From NCBI GenBank assembly GCA_001464155.1, contig LNEN01000219.1:1-53879 (forward strand): a stretch of 53,879 nt of DNA. Reading direction: 5' to 3'. Of the stretch, positions 25,361 to 33,863 are shown in pieces. Position 1 is the first letter of the stretch; each line of letters starts with the position of its first letter. Source of the stretch: Cytophagales bacterium Ga0077538. Its GTDB lineage: Bacteria > Bacteroidota > Bacteroidia > Cytophagales > Cyclobacteriaceae. A program made the position numbers and the translations under genes. A model generated the notes under the pieces. It worked only from the letters and a program-made list of their open reading frames with translations. It ran no database searches and was not told the DNA's origin.

Positions 25361-26472
25361 ATGTTAACGAACCGACAGAAAGATTTTTCTCTACCCAAGA
25401 GCATCACCTACTTGAATGGTGCTTACATGTCGCCCTTGTTGAAAAGTGTGGAAAAGGTAGGCGCAGAAGCGTTGCTTAAGACTCACAAAAACTTCGAGCC
25501 GAATTTGCCAAACTGATTAATTGTAAACAGAGTGATCGGATAGCCATCGTCCCTTCGGTTTCTTACGGCATGGCGAATGTTGTTAAAAACATTTCCATAG
25601 AAAAGACGCAGCATGTATTAGTGGCGGCCGAGCAATTCCCAAGTAATTATTATCCATGGCAGCGTTTGTGCGAAGAGAAAGGTGGAGAAGTAAAAATTAT
25701 TTCTCCTCCCCCAGCACGGGAAAATCGCGGTAAAATCTGGAATCAAAGAATACTAGAAAATATTACCAGGCAAACCAAAGTAGTGGCGCTGGGTAATGTG
25801 CACTGGGCCGATGGCACCTTGTTCCATTTATTGGCGATTCGCAAACGCACCAAAGAAGTAGGTGCTTTGTTGATTATTGACGGAACCCAAACGGTAGGCG
25901 CCTTGGCATTTGATGTACAAAAAATTCAACCCGATGCACTTATCTGTGCCGGATATAAATGGTTGTTAGGGCCGTATTCTCTTGGGCTTGCCTATTATGG
26001 TGAGGTTTTTGATGGAGGTAAACCTGTTGAAGAAAACTGGATCAACCGAAAGAACAGCGAGAATTTTGCAGGACTTGTTAACTACGAACCAAATTATCAT
26101 CCTGGAGCTTTGCGATATGAAGTAGGCGAGCACAGCAATTTTATTTTGGTACCTATGCTTCTGAAAGCCCTTGAGCAATTGAATAAATGGAAGCCTGAGA
26201 ACATTCAGGAATATTGTAAAGTCATTACAAAAAACACCATTGATGAATTAGTACAGCTGGGTTTTTGGATTGAAGACGAAGCGTACCGTGCTTCTCATCT
26301 ATTTGGCATTCGCTTGCCGTTGGAATTAGAGTTGAAGAAAGTAAAAGAGGATCTTCTGAAGAAGAAAATATATGTGTCCTATCGGGGTGATGCAATTCGC
26401 ATTTCTCCTAATGTGTACAATACAAAAGAGGATTTAAAAAAATTATCCACCACCCTCACCCGAAGCTTATGA
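25361..26472 (+). pseudogene. class V aminotransferase (cysteine desulfurase-like), frame broken by an internal deletion
   Basis: This is a PLP enzyme of the NifS/CsdA-like class V group. The N-terminal frame begins at 25361 with 'MLTNRQKDFSLPKSITYLNG', 'AYMSPLLKSVEK' and 'LLKTHKN', then hits a TGA. From about 25492 another frame reads 'LRAEFAKLINCKQSDRIAIV' and runs to 26472, with 'VVALGNVHWADGT', 'LLIIDGTQTVGALAFD' and the PLP lysine in 'LICAGYKWLLGPYSLG'. A segment of about 15-16 residues between 'HKN' and 'LRAEF' is missing, so roughly 45-50 bases are absent near 25490. The ORF track covers only 25570-26472. The class V substrate is not clear. Its stop overlaps the YCII gene start (ATGA). 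Confidence 0.82.
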
Positions 26473-27122
26473 AAAAGATACTAGCAGCAATCTGGATTTC
26501 AATAGCCAGTTTTCAGGCAGAGGCACAATCAGATCCATTGCTCTTTGTGTTTTTGAACAAGCGAACCGATCTACCGGCCTTGCCTAAGGAGGAGTCGGAT
26601 AAATTAATGGAAGGGCACATGGCTAACATTGGACGTTTGGCGAAGGAAGGAAAGTTAGTGGTGGCAGGACCTTTTGAAGGCGGTGGAGGAATTTTTGTGT
26701 TGAAAACAAACTCAGTCGAAGAGGCGAAGGGCTGGCTGGCAAACGATCCGGCAGTAAAAGCTGAACGCTGGCGTATGGAATATTTACCAATAACCTTTCG
26801 AACAGGAAAGGCATGCGTTGCAAAGGAACCTTATCAAATGGTATCGTATCATTTTATGCGCTATGGCTTGAACCTAACCAAGTTTAATGTGCAGCAAGCA
26901 GGCAATACACTTCAGAAGCACATGGTGTACATGAAGGAATTAAATCAAACCGGAAATGTAATTGCTGAAGCAAGCCTTGGTGAAGGAGAAGGAAGTTTTT
27001 TAATTATGAAGGGCGACCTCGACCAGCGTGTAGTCGAGGCAAGCCCTGCAGTACAAGAACAAGTATTCACCATTGAGGTAAAAAAATTGTGGGTAGCGAA
27101 GGGATCCTTCTGCGAACAATAG
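26469..27122 (+). CDS. exported protein with two YCII-like domains
   Basis: A signal peptide ('MKKILAAIWISIASFQAEAQ') precedes two tandem YCII-type (DABB-fold) halves. The first is 'FVFLNKRTDLPALPKEESDKLMEGHMANIGRLAKEGKLVVAGPFEGGGGIFVLKTNSVEEAKGWL' at about 25-95. The second, at about 125-210, is 'KHMVYMKELNQTGNVIAEASLGEGEGSFLIM'. YCII domains form small enzymes or binders, often with His/Asp pairs, and 'EGHMANIGRLAKEG' holds the usual His in the first copy. Its start overlaps the aminotransferase stop. Export of a YCII protein is typical for Bacteroidota, but the function is unknown. Confidence 0.75.
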   Translation: MKKILAAIWISIASFQAEAQSDPLLFVFLNKRTDLPALPKEESDKLMEGHMANIGRLAKEGKLVVAGPFEGGGGIFVLKTNSVEEAKGWLANDPAVKAERWRMEYLPITFRTGKACVAKEPYQMVSYHFMRYGLNLTKFNVQQAGNTLQKHMVYMKELNQTGNVIAEASLGEGEGSFLIMKGDLDQRVVEASPAVQEQVFTIEVKKLWVAKGSFCEQ

Positions 27123-27130
27123 GGTTCTTA

Positions 27131-28867
27131 CTAAGCCAACATTTTTTTATAAGCCGTTATGTCTGTGGCAAATTTAATAACCCGCAACGGGTTGCCATCC
27201 TTACTTTTTATAACCGCATAATTGCCGAGAATGAAAACGCTGCGACCTTCTTTTGTGAGTCGCTCAAATTCTCCAGAGCGAGCTTTGCCGTTTGCTAAAT
27301 CATTCCAGAATTGCTGATACTCGGTACTGTCTGCATGCTCCTTCTTTACGAAAATTCTGTGATGCTTATGCCGGATTTCAGAGAAGGTGTAACCCATTAA
27401 ATTGAGAAAAGTGCTGTTCGCTTTAATAATGCTTCCATCAAGATTGAATTCGATTGAAGCAATACCGCTTTGATCGAGTGCAAGCATTCTGCTTTCCATT
27501 TCAAAATTACTTCGCTCCATGTCCTCTTGTGTGGCCGAAAGCTCCTCCATGTTTTGTCGCATTTCTTCTTCCTGGGCACGCATTTCTTCCGCGCGTTGTT
27601 GAGACTCCTCCAAAAGAAGCTTCACACGTTCCGTGGTCTTAGCCGTAATAATAGCGGAGGCAACCGCTTCGCTGGCTTTCTTGAGAAACTCTAAATGTCC
27701 GGCATCATATTTTTCGAACGAGGCGAGCTCTAACACACCCGTTACTTCTTCGTTAGAAATAAGGGGGACTAAAATGATGCACGCAGGATTCGCCAAGCCA
27801 AGTCCCGAAGTAATTTTCACATAATCTTGCGGAACGTTCGTCATCATAATTACGTCCTTCTCTACGAAACACTGACCCACCAGCGACTCACCAATCTCAA
27901 TTCGCTTATTGATATATTTTTTGCGATCGTAGGCATAGCAGGCTGTCAGGTTGAGATACTCTTCACCATTTTGATCCTTTTCTAACAAGAACAAACTGCC
28001 TTGATTAGAGTTGGTGTATTTTACCACTTCCCGTATCAACTCGTTGGATAAATTCTCCGTATTGTCTGCATGTTTGCGCAAAATTTCGCCAATGGTGGCG
28101 GAGCCTTGCGTGATGTATTTCTCTTGGCGTTCACGCTCTGCTGACACTACTAAATTCTCACGCATTTTTAGTAAGGCTTTTCCTAATTCATCATTTTCGC
28201 TGGTAAGCGAATAATCAATAGAAAGATTTCCCTTACTGATTTCTTCAGCAAAACCGATATTGTTAGAGACGTTAGTCACCTGACTTTCGAGTGCTTTCAG
28301 CGTAACGGCCTCAACGGAGGTTTTCTTCGCCAGATTAAAGGCCCACATGCCGTTAATAAACATGATGATGGTAACAACGGTTGCGTGAATAATAAAGGTT
28401 TGCAGATCCATGTATTCCAACTGTGTGAAATAGATCTCCTTCATACCTGTGTATTGCAAGTAAGCAAAGGACCCATGGTGCAGAACAATGTAAACCAGCA
28501 ACGGTAATTGAAGCTTCCAGTTTTGATAGGTAATAAGGAGGGCGGAACCTACCAAAAACATAAAATGCATTTCGAACATACCATGCATTTGATAAATGTA
28601 TTGAGCAGAGAACACACCAAAAATTACGGACAATACATATTGATATAAATTATTTTTGGGCAATAAGATCTTGGTTGCATAATAGGCTACGAGAGACAGA
28701 CCCCCTGCTCCAAAGGCAAAGAGATACGTGTCATAGAAAAAACTCCATAAAAAACCCACGGCAAAATAAATCCAGAGCGCAATGTTCATAATGCGGTCGC
28801 CCCGCTTATTGATTTCAGAAAAAATGCTTTTGTCTGCAGACATAGAAATGTTTTGTTGTGAGCTCAT
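27131..28867 (-). CDS. membrane GAF-PAS sensor protein without an output domain
   Basis: The 578-residue protein starts with an N-terminal membrane block of five or six helices (about 25-195, e.g. 'IALWIYFAVGFLWSFFYDTYL' and 'TFIIHATVVTIIMFINGMWAF'). A HAMP-like linker ('SKGNLSIDYSLTSENDELGKALLKMRENL') comes next. A GAF domain at about 265-410 contains 'GESLVGQCFVEKDVIMMTNVPQDYVKI'. A Glu/Gln-rich coiled coil follows at 415-460, then a PAS domain at 465-578 ('SIIKANSTFLNLMGYTFSEI'). I find no histidine kinase, GGDEF, EAL or MCP signalling domain. It may signal through partners or be a truncated form. A thioredoxin-like gene ends 3 bases upstream, so the two form an operon. Confidence 0.8.
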   Translation of the reverse strand: MSSQQNISMSADKSIFSEINKRGDRIMNIALWIYFAVGFLWSFFYDTYLFAFGAGGLSLVAYYATKILLPKNNLYQYVLSVIFGVFSAQYIYQMHGMFEMHFMFLVGSALLITYQNWKLQLPLLVYIVLHHGSFAYLQYTGMKEIYFTQLEYMDLQTFIIHATVVTIIMFINGMWAFNLAKKTSVEAVTLKALESQVTNVSNNIGFAEEISKGNLSIDYSLTSENDELGKALLKMRENLVVSAERERQEKYITQGSATIGEILRKHADNTENLSNELIREVVKYTNSNQGSLFLLEKDQNGEEYLNLTACYAYDRKKYINKRIEIGESLVGQCFVEKDVIMMTNVPQDYVKITSGLGLANPACIILVPLISNEEVTGVLELASFEKYDAGHLEFLKKASEAVASAIITAKTTERVKLLLEESQQRAEEMRAQEEEMRQNMEELSATQEDMERSNFEMESRMLALDQSGIASIEFNLDGSIIKANSTFLNLMGYTFSEIRHKHHRIFVKKEHADSTEYQQFWNDLANGKARSGEFERLTKEGRSVFILGNYAVIKSKDGNPLRVIKFATDITAYKKMLA

Positions 28868-28870
28868 GTA

Positions 28871-29473
28871 TTAGAAATTTAGGTCTTGGTCAGAAGGTAG
28901 TTGGCAACCGTATGATTGCGTGGCAAAGACATTAAAGGTGGGAGGGGCTTCACCTTTTACAAGTGCTTGCAATGCCATCTCTGCATAATTGCTTTCTTTA
29001 AGTGTGCAGTAGCGGGTTTTATTATAATTTCCTCGGTAGAAAAGTTTTTGAGAAACATCCAGCACTACGGCCTGGGGTGTAGAGTATACTCCACAGGCAC
29101 TGGCTAACTGATCATCTATATCCTGAAGAATGGTTACACGATTGTCATCGATCATTTCAGTCGCTTGCTGTACATCCGCGTAGGCGGGGATGACAGCATA
29201 GATTTTAACCTTCTCATTAAATTGATTGGTAAGTGATTTAAAATGTTTCAGGTTAAAGCGAGAGCAGGGACAGTCAGGATTAAAAAAATGTAAGTAGAAG
29301 GCCTGATTTGCCGGAAATGAGGGGGGTAGAGAGATCTGTTGATTTATTGCAATGCTTGAGTAATCCGGAGGAAGGGGAGTGGGCAGTACATATTGAAGTT
29401 CCTGTTGCCAAAAAAGAAAACCCATACTGCCAAAGCAGCCAAGCAACACCCCCAATACAATAAGTTTTCTCAT
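28871..29473 (-). CDS. thioredoxin-fold membrane protein with CPC motif
   Basis: The 200-residue product has an N-terminal signal anchor ('KLIVLGVLLGCFGSMGFLFW') and a thioredoxin-like fold containing 'FYLHFFNPDCPCSRFNLKHF' near residue 68. CPC replaces the CxxC of TlpA. 'YSTPQAVVLDV' supplies the cis-Pro (T-P). It looks like the DUF6436 group. It probably works in the periplasm as a peroxiredoxin- or reductase-like protein. It is immediately upstream of the GAF-PAS sensor on the same strand, which suggests the sensor responds to redox or oxidant conditions, though that is inference. Confidence 0.72.
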   Translation of the reverse strand: MRKLIVLGVLLGCFGSMGFLFWQQELQYVLPTPLPPDYSSIAINQQISLPPSFPANQAFYLHFFNPDCPCSRFNLKHFKSLTNQFNEKVKIYAVIPAYADVQQATEMIDDNRVTILQDIDDQLASACGVYSTPQAVVLDVSQKLFYRGNYNKTRYCTLKESNYAEMALQALVKGEAPPTFNVFATQSYGCQLPSDQDLNF

Positions 29474-29621
29474 GAAATTTACTCTATATACGATCCTATT
29501 GGGGAGGTTGGATCTATAACACTCAACATACTGAAATGTTTTTCTGAAACCAAATCTTATTGATAACAGGAATTTTTGCTCATTATTTGGTAAGTTGAGT
29601 TACCAACCAAACCAAAGACCA

Positions 29622-30599
29622 ATGAAAACTGCACTGAAAGTCCTACTCGGACTTGTCCTGCTTTTCGCAGCTTTTGCACTCTACGTACACACAAGCTGGC
29701 ATGTAAATCTCAACGAAGAGTATCCCATCACAGAAGTTTCGATTGCGCCAGACTCTGCCATGTTAGCACACGGCAAATACTTGGCAGAGGGGCCTGCACA
29801 TTGTACGCACTGCCACTTGTCGATGGATCAATTAGAAACGGCCGAAGCAGGTAATGTAGTTATGAAGGGAGGCTTTGAATTTGGACTTCCTATCGGAAAG
29901 TGGCGCGCTCCTAATATTACTCCCGATCCGGAAACCGGCATTGGAAGATATACTGATGGAGAGCTGTATAGATTGATGCGACACAACATCTTACCCAGCG
30001 GTCGCGCCACCATCGATTTGATGCCATTCACCACCATGAGTGAGTATGATGTAAAAAGTATCCTTGCTTATTTAAGAATAATACCGCCAATTAAAAATGA
30101 GGTACCGATAACAGAACCCAATTTTTTAGGAAAGGCCTTGCTGCGATTTGTGATACGTCCTGTACCACCCAAAGCACCGATTGAAGAAAGAGTTGAAAAG
30201 GACAGTAGCATCGTGTATGGAAAATATTTGGCAGAGAGCGTAGCCAATTGTAGAGGCTGCCATACGAAACGCGATTTAAAAACCGGAGAATACATTGGAC
30301 CTTTTTATGCAGGCGGGCTTACCTTTGAACCGGCCATTGAAACAGGCATGTGGACTTTTAATACACCTAACCTTACCAGTGATCCAGCTACAGGCATTAT
30401 GGCGGATTGGACAGAAGCAACATTCATCAATCGCTTTAAAGTAGTAGGGCGCTTTCACAAAACATCTCCAATGCCCTGGGGCGCCTTTAAGCAAATGGAT
30501 GAAATAGACTTAAAAGCAATTTATCGCTTTTTGAAAAGCCTGCCTCCTGTAGAAAATAAAATTGAGCCTGTGGCAATAGCGCCAACTATAGCTGAATAG
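29622..30599 (+). CDS. membrane-anchored diheme cytochrome c
   Basis: I start at 'MKTALKVLLGLVLLFAAFALYVHTSW' (29622, 325 residues); the ORF track starts at a TTG nine codons earlier. The N-terminal helix anchors or exports the protein. Two c-type haem sites are visible: 'CTHCHLS' near residue 66 and 'CRGCHTK' near 218, each followed by a Met-containing segment ('MPFTTMSEYDVKSILAYLR' and 'MPWGAFKQMDEIDLKAIYRFLKSLPP'). It is an electron carrier of the cytochrome c family, periplasm-facing. The partner oxidase or dehydrogenase is not in the window. The last 14 bases overlap the 3' end of the convergent RNA ligase-like gene. Confidence 0.88.
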   Translation: MKTALKVLLGLVLLFAAFALYVHTSWHVNLNEEYPITEVSIAPDSAMLAHGKYLAEGPAHCTHCHLSMDQLETAEAGNVVMKGGFEFGLPIGKWRAPNITPDPETGIGRYTDGELYRLMRHNILPSGRATIDLMPFTTMSEYDVKSILAYLRIIPPIKNEVPITEPNFLGKALLRFVIRPVPPKAPIEERVEKDSSIVYGKYLAESVANCRGCHTKRDLKTGEYIGPFYAGGLTFEPAIETGMWTFNTPNLTSDPATGIMADWTEATFINRFKVVGRFHKTSPMPWGAFKQMDEIDLKAIYRFLKSLPPVENKIEPVAIAPTIAE

Positions 30600-31117
30600 G
30601 CTCTTTTAAATTACAAGTTGACAAAACTTTCCAGGCCGTGCCGTCATGTTTGAGCACGGCCATTTCTTTTACAGTAAAAGAATGATTGTATTTCTTTAAT
30701 TCAAACTCTTTCCAAGCTATGGGAAACTGATCCTTCTTTAGATCGCGAATTGGCATTGAACAACTGAAATTCTACTTTACAAAAGCGCTCCAATGTTTTT
30801 TGAAAAAGGAAAAGAGATTCGTTAGGCAGCACATCCATGTAAATGACTCGCGGAGGAAATGCCTTATAGTTTTGAAGATGCAAATCGAAAGTAGACTGCC
30901 CCGATGAAAATGTTTTCAGTTTTTCAAGCAAGATTTTTTCCTTTTTCTGCTTCCACAAAAAGGGCATGTGTAAGGTAATGTGCGGAGGAGAATTAAGAGA
31001 GGCCTTGCTGTTGTACTGTACTTTAAAATATTCTTTGAGTTGATGGGCCTCCGAGAAGATGGGTTCGGGAGGAATAATAGCCAGGAAATAACGCTGATAG
31101 TCGGTCTGGTTTTTCAT
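30586..31117 (-). pseudogene. 2'-5' RNA ligase-like (2H phosphoesterase) gene, frame broken by an internal deletion
   Basis: The N-terminal frame (30701-31117) encodes a 2H phosphoesterase with the first HxT motif in 'SPPHITLHMPF' near residue 45 and 'FPPRVIYMDVLPNE' near 88. After 'KVEFQLFNA' it diverges into 'NSRSKEGSVSHSLERV' and stops. The next frame reads 'MPIRDLKKDQFPIAWKEFEL' and 'KHDGTAWKVLSTCNLKEPIQ' down to a stop at 30586-30588, matching the C-terminal part of the family. The second HxT motif (HPHxTIA), expected just before 'RDLKK', is missing. About 45-50 bases are therefore lost near 30750. Its 3' end overlaps the cytochrome c gene. Such proteins hydrolyse cyclic phosphates on RNA ends, but this copy should be inactive unless the gap is artefactual. 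Confidence 0.8.
30634..30670 (+). terminator. intrinsic terminator of the cytochrome c gene, inside the opposite reading frame
   Basis: GGCCGTGC and GCACGGCC form a perfect 8-base stem with a 12-base loop, followed by ATTTCTTTT. It is 35 bases after the cytochrome stop, and the same bases code for 'MAVLKHDGTAWK' in the convergent RNA ligase-like gene. Convergent overlap of a terminator with coding sequence is unusual. Confidence 0.65.
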
Positions 31118-31125
31118 AATCCATC

Positions 31126-31185
31126 AGCGCCTCTTCGCACCTCTGCGGTTAGTCCTTTACCGCAGAGGCGCAGAGATACGCAAAG
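31126..31185. repeat. inverted repeat CTCTGCGGT...ACCGCAGAGGCGCAGAG
   Basis: CTCTGCGGT and ACCGCAGAG are perfect 9-base arms around TAGTCCTTT. The arms extend imperfectly to about 23 bases, with the outer words GCGCCTCTTCGCAC and GCGCAGAGATACGC. 'CGCAGAGGCGCAGAG' is, from memory, a common dispersed intergenic element. It lies just downstream of the DPP4-type gene and upstream of the RNA ligase-like gene. Confidence 0.65.
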
Positions 31186-31191
31186 TATGCT

Positions 31192-33351
31192 TTATAGATT
31201 TTCTACAACGTAGTTGAGCATTTGAGTGTATAAATGGTAACGTGTTTTACCACCTTGTATACCGTGATGTTTATCAGGATAATAAAATGAATCGAATTGT
31301 TTACCGGCATTGATCAAGGCCTCCTGCAACACTACTGAGTTTTGAAAGTGTACGTTGTCATCACCCGTACCATGAATCAATAAAAAGTTGCCTTGTAGTT
31401 TAGCGGCATGTGTTGAAGGAGAGTTGTCATCATAACCAGAAGCATTCTCTTCAGGGGTTTGTAAGTAACGCTCTGTATAAACAGTGTCGTAATAGCGCCA
31501 GTTGGTAACGGGGGCAACGGCTATACCCATTTTAAATACACCACCGCCATTGGTCATAGCCAATGATGACATATACCCACCATAACTCCAACCCCAAATG
31601 CCTAATCGGCTGGCATCCACATACGAAAGTGTTGATAGATACTTGGCTGCTGCAACATGGTCTTCCAATTCATACTTGCCAAGCTGCTTGTAGGTCAATT
31701 TTTTGAAGGCCTCCCCCCGGAAACCGGTCCCGCGCGTATCCACAATGGCAACGATATATCCCTTCTGCACTAACATCTGATGGAAATAGAAATGACCACC
31801 ACCCCAGGAGTTACTTACATTTTGTGAACCGGGCCCGCTGTACTGATAGATCAGCACCGGATACTTCTTAGTTGCATCAAAATCTTTTGGTTTCATGAAC
31901 AAACCATTTAGGGCCTGACCGTCTACAGTATTAAAAGTGAAAAACTCTTTGGAAGCGATGCCATATTCTGCAACTGTCTTTTGCAGGGCTTCATTTTTCT
32001 CCAATACTTTAATCAGTTTGTTTCCTTTGGTGGCAAAGAGACTTACGGTGGTGGGCTGAGTCGCACTGTTGTAATAGTTAATGTAAAACTGAAAGTCGTT
32101 GCTCATGTTTACCGTGTTGGCACCGGATTCGGGAGTTAGCTTCACTTTCTTTTTGCCATCAATGCTGATCGAATAAACCTGTCTCTCTAACGGAGAAACT
32201 TCGGCAGATTGATAGTAAACAGTTTTTGTTTTTTCATCCAGGCCTAAAAATCGGGTCACTTCCCAATTGCCGTTGGTAATCTGGCGTACCAATTTGCCTT
32301 CAACAGTGTAGAGGTAAATATGGTTGTAGCCACTCATTTCACTTACATAAATGAATTGCTTCTTGTCATCCAGATAGGTTAGATCATCATTGATATCTAT
32401 GTACGTTTTGCTGGTTTCGGTAAATACTGTGGTTAAAGTACCGGTCAGGGCATTCATGTGCAGAATCTCTAAGGTGTTTTGCAGGCGATTCATTCTGCGG
32501 ATAGAAAGTGTATTGGCATCCTTCGTCCACATTAGGCGAGGGATGTAGATGTCCTTGTTTGTTCCAAGGTCTGCTTTGATTTTTTGCTGTGAAGCAAGGT
32601 CGTAAAGGTAAATGTCAATTTCTGAGTTGACCTCTCCTGCTTTTGGGTATTTAAATTTATAGTCTTGTGGATATTTGGCACCCTGATTCCACTTCTGCAT
32701 GTTGTACTCTTTCACCTTCGACTCGTCAAAGCGATAATAGGCAAGTTTGTTGTTGTCTGGGGACCAGAAGAAAGCTGTTGTAAAACCAAATTCCTCCTCG
32801 TATACCCAGTCAGTACTACCGTTGATAATCTCATTGAACTTACCATCGTTGGTTACCTGTGTTTCCTTCATATCGGCAAGCGAAACGTAGAAGAGATTGT
32901 TGCTTCTCACGAAAGCAACTTTACTCCCATCTGGAGAAAAAGTGGCATAGGATTGCTTCCCATTTGAAGAAAGTTTTTTAACAGTCTTGCCAGTTAAGTC
33001 ATAAATGAAATAATCTGCGCGGAAAGACCAGCGATAGATCTGTTCAAAATCCGTACTGAGAAGTAATTGTTTCTCATCAGCACTAAAAGAATAGTCGTCA
33101 ATTTGAATGGCAGGAGACAGGGCATTTCCATCCACTAAGGTTTCTACTATTTCACCAGTAGTTACATTGTACTTCACCACTTTGTTGTTTTGAAGGGAGG
33201 AGTAAAACTTTCCATCCTTCATCCAGTTGATGCCGCTAACACTTTTTGCGGCAAAGGTGGGCTTGGTGGTGAAATCCTCCACCGTAATTGTTTTCTGAGC
33301 AAAGCCAGTAATCGAAATTAACAAGGCAGCCAACAGTATGAACTTCTTCAT
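31192..33351 (-). CDS. secreted dipeptidyl peptidase IV-type S9 peptidase
   Basis: I start at 'MKKFILLAALLISITGFAQK' (33351, 719 residues), which gives a clean signal peptide; the track start is 24 bases further upstream. A beta-propeller fills about 50-460, with 'GSTDWVYEEEFGFTTAFFWSP' containing the double-Glu motif that binds the substrate N-terminus in DPP IV. The alpha/beta-hydrolase domain has the catalytic Ser in 'IWGWSYGGYMSSLAM', Asp in 'IHGTGDDNVHFQN' and His in 'YPDKHHGIQGG'. It removes X-Pro or X-Ala dipeptides in the periplasm or outside the cell. It is an isolated gene between a repeat and the BLUF gene. Confidence 0.93.
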   Translation of the reverse strand: MKKFILLAALLISITGFAQKTITVEDFTTKPTFAAKSVSGINWMKDGKFYSSLQNNKVVKYNVTTGEIVETLVDGNALSPAIQIDDYSFSADEKQLLLSTDFEQIYRWSFRADYFIYDLTGKTVKKLSSNGKQSYATFSPDGSKVAFVRSNNLFYVSLADMKETQVTNDGKFNEIINGSTDWVYEEEFGFTTAFFWSPDNNKLAYYRFDESKVKEYNMQKWNQGAKYPQDYKFKYPKAGEVNSEIDIYLYDLASQQKIKADLGTNKDIYIPRLMWTKDANTLSIRRMNRLQNTLEILHMNALTGTLTTVFTETSKTYIDINDDLTYLDDKKQFIYVSEMSGYNHIYLYTVEGKLVRQITNGNWEVTRFLGLDEKTKTVYYQSAEVSPLERQVYSISIDGKKKVKLTPESGANTVNMSNDFQFYINYYNSATQPTTVSLFATKGNKLIKVLEKNEALQKTVAEYGIASKEFFTFNTVDGQALNGLFMKPKDFDATKKYPVLIYQYSGPGSQNVSNSWGGGHFYFHQMLVQKGYIVAIVDTRGTGFRGEAFKKLTYKQLGKYELEDHVAAAKYLSTLSYVDASRLGIWGWSYGGYMSSLAMTNGGGVFKMGIAVAPVTNWRYYDTVYTERYLQTPEENASGYDDNSPSTHAAKLQGNFLLIHGTGDDNVHFQNSVVLQEALINAGKQFDSFYYPDKHHGIQGGKTRYHLYTQMLNYVVENL

Positions 33352-33420
33352 GTCTATAAGTATTTGAGCGGGCAAGCTACTAAAGGATGTGAATTGGAAA
33401 AAGAAAATTTATGAGAGGGG

Positions 33421-33858
33421 TTATAGGTATTGCAGATGATCAGAATGATGCTTTTTGTAAAAGAGCTTGAGGAAAATGAGTGCGGGATGACTTGAATCAT
33501 CAATTCCGATCTGCGTAAAAAAGTGATCAATATTTTCAAAGCCACCAATGGAAACTAGATCCGATTCATCTAATGCTTTAAAGCCCATCGTCCAGGTTTC
33601 AAAATTGCGTTCCGGCAATCTCCCCTCCAGCAGCACATGAACATCTGTATGCAAAGGGTTTTTAACAATTTTCAAGTATAGTTCATGAACAGCATCTCGT
33701 TTGCCTTCTAAAACCTGAATGAATTTTCCCTGAGAATACAGCAACATTCCAGTAATACCCAGTGCGGGGTTGTTGCGATGGCTGCTTTGTAAAATAGCTG
33801 AAAGTTGCTGGTTCGAAATGGTTTGCGTAGCAGTGCTGCTGTAAACTAAATAGTACAT
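33421..33858 (-). CDS. BLUF-domain blue-light photoreceptor
   Basis: The 145-residue protein is a single BLUF domain with all residues of the flavin photocycle: Tyr6 in 'YYLVYSS', Asn30 in 'RNNPALGITGMLLY', Gln48 in 'KFIQVLEG', and Trp89/Met91 in 'FETWTMGF'. A short C-terminal helix ('PALIFLKLFYKKHH') may be the output surface. It binds FAD and switches on blue light. No effector domain is attached, so it must act on a partner. It begins 5 bases after the PrsW stop on the same strand, so it is very probably co-transcribed with that membrane protease. Confidence 0.92.
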   Translation of the reverse strand: MYYLVYSSTATQTISNQQLSAILQSSHRNNPALGITGMLLYSQGKFIQVLEGKRDAVHELYLKIVKNPLHTDVHVLLEGRLPERNFETWTMGFKALDESDLVSIGGFENIDHFFTQIGIDDSSHPALIFLKLFYKKHHSDHLQYL

Positions 33859-33863
33859 AGGGT

